A stretch of 64,000 nt of DNA from CAZKZZ01 sp964557375 (GTDB taxonomy: Bacteria; Spirochaetota; Spirochaetia; SPDA01; CAZJBZ01): the NCBI GenBank assembly GCA_964557375.1, contig CAZKZZ010000003.1:7917-71916 (forward strand), given 5' to 3'. Made by a program: the position numbers and the translations under genes. Shown in pieces: positions 18,358-27,296 of the stretch. Below the pieces are notes generated by a model. That model did no database searches. It was not told where the DNA came from and worked only from the letters and a program-made list of their open reading frames with translations. Every line of letters starts with the position of its first letter. The first letter of the stretch is position 1.

Positions 18358-19539
18358 TTACGATTCTAAGGCGGCAATTCCGGGAAGTGTTTTCCCTTCG
18401 AGCAATTCGAGTGAAGCTCCCCCGCCTGTCGACACATGGTCGATCTTATCGGCAAGATTGAACTTGTTCACTGCAGCGACGCTGTCGCCTCCACCGATAA
18501 CCGTCATGCCTTTGCACTCCGCGACCATTTTTGCGACTTCCAGAGTCCCGTTTGCAAATTTATCGAACTCGAACACACCCATTGGTCCGTTCCAAACAAG
18601 CGATTGTGCATTCTCGATCGGTGTTCGTATCGCTTCTAAGGTTTTCTCCCCTATGTCCATTGCAACCTTCCCGGCAGGGATATCGATTTTGTCCACCTTC
18701 TCAGCTTCAGCATTCTCGTCGAACTTGTCAGCGACCAAATGGTCCGTTGGAAGAATCACACTTACGTTCTTCTCTTTGGCGCTTTTGAGCAGTTTTTTCG
18801 CAGTCTCGAGATATTCATCTTCAAAGAGCGAATTGCCGATTTCGTGGTCTTCCGCCTTAAGGAAAGTGTATGCCATTCCGCCGCCGATGATCAAGGTGTC
18901 GCACTTGGGTATGAGGTTTTCGAGGACCCCGATTTTAGTTGAAACTTTTGCCCCGCCGATGATTGCAACGAACGGACGTTTCGGACTCGTGAGAAGCGGT
19001 TCAAAGAACTTAATCTCTTTTTCCAAGAGGAATCCTGCTACTGACGGAAGGTGTTTAGTGATACCTTCCGTAGAGGCGTGTGCTCTATGGGCGCTTCCGA
19101 AAGCGTCGTTGACGTATACATCTGCTAAGGATGCGAGTTTCTTGGAAAAATCGGGATCATTTTTCTTTTCTTCATCGTGAAATCGGGTGTTCTCGAGGAG
19201 CATAACATCTCCGGGTTCGAGATCACCGGCCTGTTTTTCCACTTCCGGACCGACGCAGTCACCGGCCATGACGACCCGGGTGTTCAATAGTTTCCCTAAG
19301 TGTTCCGCTACCGGTTTCAGGGTGAATGCCGGGTCCGGCGATCCTTTCGGCCGTCCCAAATGGCTCATCAGAATAAGTGAGGCGCCTTCCTGTTCGAGCA
19401 CATATCGTATTGTAGGAAGGGCCGCCCGGATGCGGGTATCGTCGCTGATCTTTCCCTCTTTAATCGGTACATTGAAATCGACACGGGCTATTACCCGTTT
19501 ATTTTTTAAATCAATGTCTTTTACTGTTTTAACTGGCAT
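18358..19539 (-). CDS. pgk: phosphoglycerate kinase
   Basis: The enzyme transfers the phosphate of 1,3-bisphosphoglycerate to ADP. Visible signatures are RVDFNVP near the N-terminus, SHLGRPKG, FGSAHRAHAS, GGAKVSTKIGVL and the C-terminal nucleotide-binding GGGDSVAAV with STGGGASLELLEG. I start at the ATG at 19539, which has GAGGA 8 bases upstream and gives 393 residues, the usual length. An in-frame ATG at 19581 would overlap the end of gap and add 14 residues foreign to the family. Confidence 0.97.
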   Translation of the reverse strand: MPVKTVKDIDLKNKRVIARVDFNVPIKEGKISDDTRIRAALPTIRYVLEQEGASLILMSHLGRPKGSPDPAFTLKPVAEHLGKLLNTRVVMAGDCVGPEVEKQAGDLEPGDVMLLENTRFHDEEKKNDPDFSKKLASLADVYVNDAFGSAHRAHASTEGITKHLPSVAGFLLEKEIKFFEPLLTSPKRPFVAIIGGAKVSTKIGVLENLIPKCDTLIIGGGMAYTFLKAEDHEIGNSLFEDEYLETAKKLLKSAKEKNVSVILPTDHLVADKFDENAEAEKVDKIDIPAGKVAMDIGEKTLEAIRTPIENAQSLVWNGPMGVFEFDKFANGTLEVAKMVAECKGMTVIGGGDSVAAVNKFNLADKIDHVSTGGGASLELLEGKTLPGIAALES

Positions 19540-19552
19540 AAGAAAAATCCTC

Positions 19553-20566
19553 TTATAGATGCTGTCCGAGTTTAACGGCAAGATCGACTACCCTGCAGGA
19601 GTAGCCCCATTCATTGTCGTACCAGGAGAAAACTTTAACCTGGTTTCCAACGACCATCGTGCTCAGAGCGTCAAAAATAGAGGAGTGTTCATCGTGAATA
19701 ATATCTACCGACACAATGGGGTCTTCGGTGTAAGAGAGTATCCCTTTCATGGGGCCTTCTGCTGCTTTTTTCATTGCTGCATTGACTTCTTCTACCGAAG
19801 TCTGTTTTTTAACGGTTGCTACGAGATCAACAAGAGAGCCGGTCGGGGTGGGAATACGGATAGCAACACCGTCGAGCTTCCCGTTGAGCTCGGGGAGCAC
19901 TTTCCCTACAGCTTTTGCCGCGCCCGTTGTGGTCGGAATCATGGACACAGCACAGGAACGGGCCCGTCTCAGGTCCTTGTGAGGCGCATCGAGAATTACC
20001 TGATCGTTTGTGTAGGAATGAATGGTAGTCATGACACCGTATTCGATGCCGAAAGAATCGTTTAAGACCTTAGCAACAGGTGCTAAGCAGTTAGTAGTAC
20101 AACTTGCATTCGAGACAAACGTATCGCTCGCCTTCAGGTCGTTGTCATTTACCCCGAGTACGATCATATTGTCTATCTGGTCTTTTGCGGGGACGGTCAG
20201 AATGACCTTCTTTGCAGGATATTTACTGTTTTTCAAATGGTCTCCATACCCGCCTTTCGAGCCTTCCTTGGTCCGAAACACTCCGGTGGATTCAACAACG
20301 ATATCCGGAGCATCGCCCCAGGGGATATCTACGGGGTTCTTCTCGGAGCAAACTTTGAATTTTTTTCCGTTTACAATAATATTTGCATCATCATACTCAA
20401 CTGTGCCGGGGAATTGACCCTGTGTTGAGTCATACTTTAATAGATGAGCTAAGGTTTTATTGTCCGTTAAATCGTTGATAGCAACTACTTCCACATCTGA
20501 ATTTTCCAATGCAATTTTGAATACATTTCTTCCAATCCGTCCAAATCCATTAATAGCTAGTTTCAT
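19553..20566 (-). CDS. gap: glyceraldehyde-3-phosphate dehydrogenase
   Basis: The 337-residue enzyme has the NAD-binding INGFGRIGRN motif at its N-terminus and the catalytic Cys156 in SNASCTTNC. The start at 20566 is preceded by AGGAGG (20572-20577). An in-frame codon at 20599 lies at the predicted transcription start, so the longer version is unlikely. This is the first gene of a gap-pgk-tpiA-secG operon with its own promoter. Confidence 0.97.
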   Translation of the reverse strand: MKLAINGFGRIGRNVFKIALENSDVEVVAINDLTDNKTLAHLLKYDSTQGQFPGTVEYDDANIIVNGKKFKVCSEKNPVDIPWGDAPDIVVESTGVFRTKEGSKGGYGDHLKNSKYPAKKVILTVPAKDQIDNMIVLGVNDNDLKASDTFVSNASCTTNCLAPVAKVLNDSFGIEYGVMTTIHSYTNDQVILDAPHKDLRRARSCAVSMIPTTTGAAKAVGKVLPELNGKLDGVAIRIPTPTGSLVDLVATVKKQTSVEEVNAAMKKAAEGPMKGILSYTEDPIVSVDIIHDEHSSIFDALSTMVVGNQVKVFSWYDNEWGYSCRVVDLAVKLGQHL

Positions 20567-20603
20567 ATTTTCCTCCTGACTGTAACTTCGTATTTCCATT
20601 GAG

Positions 20604-20633
20604 AATATAAGAAAAAAGGTGTAACTGTGTCAA
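20604..20633 (-). promoter_or_regulatory. sigma70-type promoter of the glycolytic operon
   Basis: On the minus strand, a perfect TTGACA (20628-20633) and TATATT (20604-20609) are separated by 18 bases, giving a transcription start at about 20597. It directs gap, pgk, tpiA and secG, and possibly the genes after them. Confidence 0.65.
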
Positions 20634-20690
20634 TGAAAGGAGGGGAAATAAACAGTCCGCTGCTGTTTTTAGCCGGATTTTAATAAAAAA

Positions 20691-22796
20691 TCAGTCTATT
20701 TTTATAAGATCCTCGTAGAGATCTACGGTCCTTCCTGATCGGATTGCTTCTTCCGCCTCTTCTTCCGCCCTGCCGCCGAATAGTCTTCGTCCTGTTTGTT
20801 CTTCTTCAGCCGCCTCGTCCTCTTCTTCCGGGGGCAGCTCGATAATTTCATCACCCGGATTTATCATATCGAAAAACATTTCAGTAGAAATAGTCCCTNN
20901 NNNNNNNNCGATCAATTCATCGGTCTCGGTAACGGTAAATGTGCCTAATAGTGCTTCTTCGTTGTAGTTGAGTCCAATGACATCATTTTTCAGAGTTATC
21001 GAACCCGCTTTTACCAGTGCAAGCTCTTCTTCTTCCTCAATTCCGTCGTAAGAGCCCACATTGACCAGGCCTGAATCGAATCTACGATCTACGAGTCTCC
21101 CCCGCAGCGGCAGATCTTCAAAGAAATCCGTACCGATCTGTTTTAAAGCTTCTGTGACTTTGTCATTGCCGGTCCGATAATACCTGTATGCCTTTATTTT
21201 ATCTCCGGTTAGGGCACTGTAGAGTTCACATTCGGTCGCAAAGGAGCGTGTTGTTTCATGGAAGGTGACAATAAGAAAATAGTGCGCATCTGCCTCCCTC
21301 GCCTGCCGGAAAGCCTTAGAAAAGGAATCGGTCGGCTCGATTTCATTTATCACATCAATTGTCTCGTAATGGAGAAGCTGGTCCCGGAGATAGTGAGCTA
21401 GAGTTCGGTCGGCTGAAACGTGCCGGAGTGTGCTCGCATCGGAATAAAAGAGCAAACACCGATAGTGAAACCGTTCCATGGGCAGCGTTTGGTTCACCCC
21501 CGATTGCTCACTCCTGCTCTCTTTGAGAGTAGGAGGAAATTGCCGTACTCCCCACCTGTTGGCTACACTCTCCTCCTGAAGGCTTTTTTGTATTTCATAC
21601 TCATCGAGTATATCGACATCGCTGTACTCGAGGTCATCAATGATCAGTTTTAATTGTGAAAGATATCGGGCAGGTTCTCCCATTTTATTGATAATATCAG
21701 CGTAGAGGAGCCTTCCCTCCACGGAAAACGGGTCGATTCTCAATCCGCGTCGGTATTCTTCCCTGGCCCTTCTAAAAAAGTTGCGCTCTTCGAAAGTCTG
21801 TCCCTTTTCAAAATGGTACGCGGCGTACTGCGCGCGGAGAGGATCATCGAGATCATAATGATTGATGAGTATGTACTCTAAAGCCATTCTCGATATCTCA
21901 TCGTCTGTTCTAATCCGGAATGCGCGGGTAAAACTGTTAATACTCCGGTCATACTCTCCATTTTCACCGTAGGCATATCCGAGCGTGTACCAGAGGAGAT
22001 GGTTTTCTCTGTCGGTTTTGAGCACTTCATTGAGTAGTGGGACCACTTCTTCGTATCTGCCGCTGTGCAAATATATCTTGCTCAAGAGATGAATTGCATC
22101 GGTATAATCAGGTTTTAATGAGATGCTCGTTTTCGCCTGCAGTTCCGCTTCAGTAAGATCACCGTAGGTAAAGTAATGTTTCGCGGCGAAATAGTGCACC
22201 TGCGGATCATGAGAAAAATGGTGGAGTGCTGTCCTGATATACTCCTCCGCCTGTCTGCGGTTTCCTCGTGCGTCATAGACGAGCATAAGGGAGAGCAGGG
22301 CGCGTTTATTCAGGGGGGAGTAATTCAGAGCTTCGAGATACCTGTTTGTTGCGTATTCGGTTTTTCCGAGAACAATATTCAGTTCCGCGAGTCCGAATTG
22401 GGCGGCAATATTGTACGGTTCCCTTTTGAGTACCTGTTGAAATCGGTTCTCGGCCTGATCATAATTACCGAGTGCGATGTGGATTCTTCCTTCGAGAATG
22501 ATGATATGGGGATCATTTTGGTTGTACTGCTTGGCTTTCCGCACCCACTGCAGCGCTTCGTCGTATTCTTCCAGATAAAAGTAGGTTTCCGCCAGCCCGA
22601 TAATTGGATCGATATAGTTCGGGGCCTCTTCGAGAATGGTCCTGTAGAGCTCTATTGCGCGGTAGTACTGTTCGTTCTGTTGAGCAGAACGTGCTTCGTT
22701 GTATAATTCACGTGGTCCGGCTCTATTCTGTGCCCCTGCTGAAACAGTGAGCAAGAAAACGAGAAAGAAACAGAGGGTTCCTGTTTTATTGAGCAT
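20691..22796 (-). CDS. exported TPR protein with C-terminal acidic tail
   Basis: The protein of about 701 residues has a signal peptide (LCFFLVFLLTVSAGAQ) followed by a long series of tetratricopeptide repeats (about 25-370). Examples are YYRAIELYRTILEEAPN, LGNYDQAENRFQQVL and YGENGEYDRSINSFTRAF. A separate alpha/beta region follows (about 440-620), with RHVSADRTLAHYLRDQLLHY and FLIVTFHETTRSF. The end is strongly acidic. The reading frame crosses ten N at 20899-20908, so the length there is provisional. Its start overlaps corC by 11 bases. A periplasmic scaffold role is likely; no enzyme family is recognised. Confidence 0.82.
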   Translation of the reverse strand: MLNKTGTLCFFLVFLLTVSAGAQNRAGPRELYNEARSAQQNEQYYRAIELYRTILEEAPNYIDPIIGLAETYFYLEEYDEALQWVRKAKQYNQNDPHIIILEGRIHIALGNYDQAENRFQQVLKREPYNIAAQFGLAELNIVLGKTEYATNRYLEALNYSPLNKRALLSLMLVYDARGNRRQAEEYIRTALHHFSHDPQVHYFAAKHYFTYGDLTEAELQAKTSISLKPDYTDAIHLLSKIYLHSGRYEEVVPLLNEVLKTDRENHLLWYTLGYAYGENGEYDRSINSFTRAFRIRTDDEISRMALEYILINHYDLDDPLRAQYAAYHFEKGQTFEERNFFRRAREEYRRGLRIDPFSVEGRLLYADIINKMGEPARYLSQLKLIIDDLEYSDVDILDEYEIQKSLQEESVANRWGVRQFPPTLKESRSEQSGVNQTLPMERFHYRCLLFYSDASTLRHVSADRTLAHYLRDQLLHYETIDVINEIEPTDSFSKAFRQAREADAHYFLIVTFHETTRSFATECELYSALTGDKIKAYRYYRTGNDKVTEALKQIGTDFFEDLPLRGRLVDRRFDSGLVNVGSYDGIEEEEELALVKAGSITLKNDVIGLNYNEEALLGTFTVTETDELIXXXXGTISTEMFFDMINPGDEIIELPPEEEDEAAEEEQTGRRLFGGRAEEEAEEAIRSGRTVDLYEDLIKID
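20899..20908. other. assembly gap (10 N)
   Basis: Ten undetermined bases lie inside the TPR gene. The frame before and after appears to be the same protein only if the gap length modulo three is as drawn, so the residue count in this spot is uncertain. Confidence 0.95.
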
Positions 22797-23574
22797 CCGG
22801 TTCTTCCGCCTTTTTTACCACCTTTATTGTCTTGATCTTATGTCCGTCCATGTCTTGAATAATGAAATCAGCATGACCGTACCCTACCTTTTCAAATTTT
22901 ACAGGGATCTTGCCGAACAGATCGAAAACAAACCCCCCGAGTGTGTCGTAATCTTCATTGGGGATGTTCATTTCCAATTTTTCATTGAGGTCCTCGATAT
23001 CTAAGCGGGCATCACAGAGGTAGATCCCGCTCCCGATCTCCAGGATGTCTTCAATTTCGTGATCGAACTCATCCTGGATCTCTCCAACGATCTCTTCTAG
23101 AATATCTTCGAGACAGACAATTCCTGAAACGCCGCCGTATTCATCCACGGCAACCGCGATATGCACTTTTTTGAGCCGAAACTCCCTGAGCATGCTGTCG
23201 AGACGTTTACTTTCAGGAATGAAGTAGGCTTTCCGGATAATTGATTCAATATTGATCTCTTCATTCTTGTAGAGATAGGAGAGAAGGTCTTTTGCATAGA
23301 GGGTGCCTATGACATTATCAATCGTGTCTTTATAAACAGGGAACCGGGAATGTCCCGATTCGATCAAGCTCACCATCAATTCGTCGAGCGAGACATCTGC
23401 AGATATAAATACAACATCGATTCTGGGGACCATAACCTCCTTTACCGTTGTTTGGGACAATTCTACAATTCCACGAATCATGTCCTTTTCAGCAGCGTTG
23501 AGGTTTTCGTAGGAGGTTTCTTCTTCCTGGACGCGGTGTCCGAACAGTTTACGAATAAATGGTACCTGTTTCAA
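22786..23574 (-). CDS. CorC/TlyC-family CBS-domain protein
   Basis: The 262-residue protein has paired CBS domains (about 40-170; TVKEVMVPRIDVV, VHIAVAVDEYGGVSGIV) and a C-terminal CorC/HlyC transporter-associated domain (about 185-255; LEMNIPNEDYDTLGG). There is no N-terminal DUF21 membrane domain, so it is a soluble CorC-like protein, a family linked to magnesium/cobalt efflux or envelope function. Translation starts at a TTG whose TTGA overlaps the ybeY stop, with GGAG about 10 bases upstream. Confidence 0.88.
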   Translation of the reverse strand: MKQVPFIRKLFGHRVQEEETSYENLNAAEKDMIRGIVELSQTTVKEVMVPRIDVVFISADVSLDELMVSLIESGHSRFPVYKDTIDNVIGTLYAKDLLSYLYKNEEINIESIIRKAYFIPESKRLDSMLREFRLKKVHIAVAVDEYGGVSGIVCLEDILEEIVGEIQDEFDHEIEDILEIGSGIYLCDARLDIEDLNEKLEMNIPNEDYDTLGGFVFDLFGKIPVKFEKVGYGHADFIIQDMDGHKIKTIKVVKKAEEPDAQ

Positions 23575-24044
23575 AATAGTTCTACTCCGTTCACAGAATG
23601 CAAAATATATTCCTGTTTTTTTATCATTTCTTGGTTTTCAAGGTCCTCATATGTATGGTCCATTCCCATCAAATGGAGAATGCCGTGGACTAATAACCGT
23701 TTTACTTCTTCATCCTTCGTAACATTATACTCTAAAACATTTCTCGAAAGAGTCTCCACACTAATGACAATATCCCCCGCGTGTCCTCCTGTTTCAGGTT
23801 CAATTTCCGGAGGGGACGGAAAAGGTCCCGACTGCGGAAAAGAGAGAACATCAGTAGGTGCATCACTATCTCTGTATAGCCGATTCAGTGTTCGGATGTA
23901 CTCATCGCTGCAGAAGAGGACAGAGATTTCCCAATTATCGATCGACAAAAATGAGAGGACTGTCGAGCAGTACCGCTCGACCGCCTGTGGTGGAGGATGA
24001 TCAGAAAGGGATTCTTCTTCGTAGTTTACCTCAACAACATTCAA
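23571..24044 (-). CDS. ybeY: endoribonuclease YbeY
   Basis: The 157-residue protein ends with the zinc-binding signature HGILHLMGMDH, which defines the family (H-G-x-L-H-L-x-G-x-D-H). It also has the typical N-terminal ISVLFCSDEYIRTLNRLYR and TDVLSFPQ. YbeY acts in 16S rRNA 3' end maturation and ribosome quality control. It starts at TTG within a TTGA overlap with the pgpH stop. The phoH-pgpH-ybeY-corC order is shared with many bacteria. Confidence 0.95.
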   Translation of the reverse strand: MNVVEVNYEEESLSDHPPPQAVERYCSTVLSFLSIDNWEISVLFCSDEYIRTLNRLYRDSDAPTDVLSFPQSGPFPSPPEIEPETGGHAGDIVISVETLSRNVLEYNVTKDEEVKRLLVHGILHLMGMDHTYEDLENQEMIKKQEYILHSVNGVELF

Positions 24045-26257
24045 TTCTTTTCCCCGTTCGTACGCGGATATTCTATCCTGGAATGAAAATATCCTGCAAG
24101 AATCTGGACAAATGTTTTTCGAATGGTTTCCAAATCTTTTAGGGTCAAATCTGTATCGTTTAACTGTTTTTCTCGAAACCGCTGCATAATCAGATCCCAG
24201 ACAGCTTTTTCCAACTTTGCAATACTCGGTTTTTTTAACGTTCGAGTCGCGGCATCGACGGTGTCGGCAAGCATAACAACCGCGGCTTCCCGGCTTTTAG
24301 GTGGTGACTCAGAATATGAATAGTCTTCCGGAGCAACTTTAGTGTTCTTTTTGTCCTTGAGTGCTTCACTGTAAAAATAGCTGATAAGCCCGCTTCCGTG
24401 GTGCTGGGATATGATATCGAGTACTGATTTGGGAAGCTTTAACTCTTTCGCCTTCTCTATCCCTATTTTTACGTGTGACTTGATCACGGCAACGGAGAGA
24501 GATGGTTTTAGATCATCATGTTTATTATCGGCTTTTTGATTTTCAATAAAGTACTCAGCCTGGTCGGTTTTTCCGATATCATGGTAATACGCGCCGACTC
24601 GTGCCAAGAGCGCATTGGCACCGATTTCCCTGCAGGCGCTTTCGGAGAGATTCGCGACATTGAGAGAATGGCTGTAGGTTCCAGGTGCTAGAGTTAACAT
24701 TTTCTTCAGGACCGGTGTATTTGTATCTGAGAGCTCCATCAACCGGAATACGGTCGGTTCATTTATAAGATGCTCGAGAATCGGCAGAATTCCTAAATTG
24801 AGAAATCCGCAGAGAAATCCATTTAACGCGCCCCACCCGACCGCACCGGGAAGCAGAGACAATTCATCAAAGAAAATCATAGTACACACTGCAATTATTC
24901 CGCTGCTCACTAATGTCAGATAGATCGTTGCTTTTATAAGATCGATTCTGCGTTGGGCCTCCTGTACAACCAGTGCACCGGCGACTCCGGAAAAGAAGGC
25001 AAATAAAAATGTAATAGGAGTTGCGTCACGGAACAGAAAAACCGTAAGAGAGAGAAGCAGGGAAAAGACCACGGATGTCCTGGCGTTTAAAAGAATTGCG
25101 GTTAGCATACCGAGCAGTGAGGTGGGCAGCAGAACTGAGAACGGTATTTGTTCGGGCAGGATATCGAATTGTTTAAAGACCAATGCAACGAGCAGATAAA
25201 AAATAAACATCCCGAGAAGTATGTAAATGTTTTCGTGACTGGGTGTCCTTTTGACAAACGGGGGACGAAACATAACAAATGCTAATCCGTAGATCAGAAG
25301 AATAAAAAGAGCTGTACGCAAAATTGTGAGAAATCCGGCAGCTGCAGTATGCTTCTTTAGTTGTTCTATCTGTTCAATATCGTCATCCGTTATTACTGTC
25401 CCCTTACGGATAATCGTATCACCTTTCTGCATCCGTTTAATAACCGGTGCCGCGTCTTGTATCGCTTCCGCCCGATTTTTTTCGGTTGCATCACTATCAT
25501 AAAATGTATTGGGCTCGATGAACGAAGAAAGAAGAAGATAGATGGCCGGACGGTTCGACGATTCCAGCCCCATTTCCTCGATAAGGGAGCCGACATGGGA
25601 TTCGAGATTTTCAAAGGCAACGTATTCTGAACGTGTTAGTTCCCGCTCCCGGTTTTCTTCCGGATAGATCACTTCGATTTTATCGAGAATAAAACCTTCG
25701 TCCAATCCGGAAAACTGTAAAACAGGTTTGTCCATGATGCGTTTGAGCAGATTATATGAGAGAGAGATCAACTCGCTTACCTGTCCTGTCTCTACCAGTT
25801 CTGATATCTGTTCTTCTGAGAAAAGACCGGGAAAAGAGGTTTGAATACGAAGAAACAATTCTTCTGTCGATATATTCTTATTGTATAACTCAATGAACTT
25901 TGACGCGAAATCCTCATATTCGGAAAAAACCCGTTCGGTAACATTTGCATTATATCGGAAAACCGGATAGACAAGCTGCTTCATCGCTCTGTATTTGAGG
26001 TCGGTAGCTTCTTCGTCCACATAGAGGATGTTTCTCTCCAATACGACATCTTCTTCCGCGACATTCCCTAATTCGTAATTTTCCGGATTGTACGACTCAA
26101 AAAGAGACCCCGGCTGCAGGAGAAGAATGATGAGAAACAGCGCGAGCGGATAGGAGATGATAATCGCTAGGTAGAGATATTTATCACGTGTTTTTATATT
26201 CAGAAACGCCCGCAGCTTTGAGATGAACGGGCGCTTATTTTGTTTCGTTGATTTCAT
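24041..26257 (-). CDS. pgpH: 7TM-HD phosphodiesterase (PgpH-like)
   Basis: The 738-residue protein has an N-terminal transmembrane helix (about 27-48), an extracytoplasmic domain (about 50-300), about seven transmembrane helices (about 310-510) and a cytoplasmic HD domain (about 530-680). The metal-binding HD motif is YHDIGK (near residue 560), with HSLNVANLSE before it and ISQHHGSGL after it. In Listeria, PgpH hydrolyses cyclic di-AMP, and that activity is inferred here. The start overlaps phoH by 23 bases. Confidence 0.9.
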   Translation of the reverse strand: MKSTKQNKRPFISKLRAFLNIKTRDKYLYLAIIISYPLALFLIILLLQPGSLFESYNPENYELGNVAEEDVVLERNILYVDEEATDLKYRAMKQLVYPVFRYNANVTERVFSEYEDFASKFIELYNKNISTEELFLRIQTSFPGLFSEEQISELVETGQVSELISLSYNLLKRIMDKPVLQFSGLDEGFILDKIEVIYPEENRERELTRSEYVAFENLESHVGSLIEEMGLESSNRPAIYLLLSSFIEPNTFYDSDATEKNRAEAIQDAAPVIKRMQKGDTIIRKGTVITDDDIEQIEQLKKHTAAAGFLTILRTALFILLIYGLAFVMFRPPFVKRTPSHENIYILLGMFIFYLLVALVFKQFDILPEQIPFSVLLPTSLLGMLTAILLNARTSVVFSLLLSLTVFLFRDATPITFLFAFFSGVAGALVVQEAQRRIDLIKATIYLTLVSSGIIAVCTMIFFDELSLLPGAVGWGALNGFLCGFLNLGILPILEHLINEPTVFRLMELSDTNTPVLKKMLTLAPGTYSHSLNVANLSESACREIGANALLARVGAYYHDIGKTDQAEYFIENQKADNKHDDLKPSLSVAVIKSHVKIGIEKAKELKLPKSVLDIISQHHGSGLISYFYSEALKDKKNTKVAPEDYSYSESPPKSREAAVVMLADTVDAATRTLKKPSIAKLEKAVWDLIMQRFREKQLNDTDLTLKDLETIRKTFVQILAGYFHSRIEYPRTNGEKN

Positions 26258-27194
26258 ATGCGTGGATGATTTTTTTGATCAATGGGTGACGAACAACATC
26301 GGTGCCGTCAAAATAGGAGAAATAAATACCGTCGATACCTTCAAGTATTTTCATTGCGTGGAGTAGACCTGACTCCTGTTTTCGGGGCAGGTCTATCTGG
26401 GTTATATCTCCCGTAATTACGATTTTTGAATTCTCACCCATTCGGGTAAGAAACATCTTCATCTGCTCTTTTGTCGTGTTTTGTGCTTCATCTAAAACGA
26501 TGTAACTGTCTTTAAGACTTCTCCCCCTCATATAAGCAAGCGGCGCAATTTCAATGATCCTATTCTCTTCGAGTTTATTGATAGTTTCAATAGGTATCAA
26601 TGAATCCATGGCATCGTAGAGCGGTCGCAGATAGGGGCTTATTTTCTGGGCCAAATCTCCGGGCAGATACCCGAGCCGTTCCCCCGCCTCAACAACCGGC
26701 CGGGTCAAAATCAGCTTTCGTTTGGATTTAGTTAGGATCTCTTTCAACGCATGGGCGATGGCCAGGTACGTTTTTCCTGTTCCTGCAGGACCGATAGCAA
26801 AAACGATATCGTGTGTTCCCATTTTCTCGACGTATAGTGCCTGATGGAAGCTCCTCGGATAGATTTTGACATCACTCGAAGGAATTCGGATGGTCAAATC
26901 CTGCATTATTTTTTCTTTTTCCTCTTCTCCTTTGCGGTTAGAGTTATAAAGGGCGTGAATGAGATCGGGACTGGGGGTGTGACCCATCATCGTATGCGCT
27001 TTGAGTTGATCGATGATTGAGCGGAATAGTTCCCGTTTGGCCGTATCATCGGATTCGATAAAGATTTCGTTGCCGCGAGAAAATACTTTTTCTTCTATGA
27101 GGTCTTCGATTACACGAAGATTAGCATCATTAACTCCGCATAATTCACTCAAGGTTTTTCGATCATTTAGAACGATAGTTAGACAGTTCGCCAA
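26235..27194 (-). CDS. phoH: PhoH-family ATPase
   Basis: The 319-residue protein carries a P-loop GPAGTGKT (Lys141), the Walker B IVLDEAQN and the family segment GRSLKDSYI with VITGDITQIDLP. PhoH-like proteins are predicted RNA-associated ATPases and commonly neighbour ybeY. Translation starts at a TTG (27192-27194) after AGGGAAGGG. A KH-like nucleic-acid domain occupies the first 80 residues. Confidence 0.93.
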   Translation of the reverse strand: MANCLTIVLNDRKTLSELCGVNDANLRVIEDLIEEKVFSRGNEIFIESDDTAKRELFRSIIDQLKAHTMMGHTPSPDLIHALYNSNRKGEEEKEKIMQDLTIRIPSSDVKIYPRSFHQALYVEKMGTHDIVFAIGPAGTGKTYLAIAHALKEILTKSKRKLILTRPVVEAGERLGYLPGDLAQKISPYLRPLYDAMDSLIPIETINKLEENRIIEIAPLAYMRGRSLKDSYIVLDEAQNTTKEQMKMFLTRMGENSKIVITGDITQIDLPRKQESGLLHAMKILEGIDGIYFSYFDGTDVVRHPLIKKIIHAYEINETK

Positions 27195-27211
27195 TACCCT
27201 TCCCTTTTAAT

Positions 27212-27257
27212 AGTGTACATACGGCTAATAGGATACGTCAAGGTCGGCCTTTGTCAA
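27212..27257 (-). promoter_or_regulatory. candidate promoters of the phoH operon
   Basis: Two overlapping minus-strand possibilities are visible. TTGACG (27236-27241) with TACACT (27212-27217) at 18 bases would start transcription near 27205. TTGACA (27252-27257) with TATCCT at 16 bases lies just upstream. I cannot choose between them. Confidence 0.4.
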
Positions 27258-27296
27258 GTGCACGTGTCCGGCATCTGTACCGGTTGAATTGTTTTT

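Noticed and set aside
18458..19180. 240-residue plus-strand frame
   Set aside because: Antisense to pgk; low-complexity Ser/Phe content, no homology.
19559..20065. 168-residue plus-strand frame
   Set aside because: Antisense to gap; no start signal.
20640..20690. Inverted repeat CCGG...CGG after the TPR gene
   Set aside because: Only four paired bases, so not called as a terminator.
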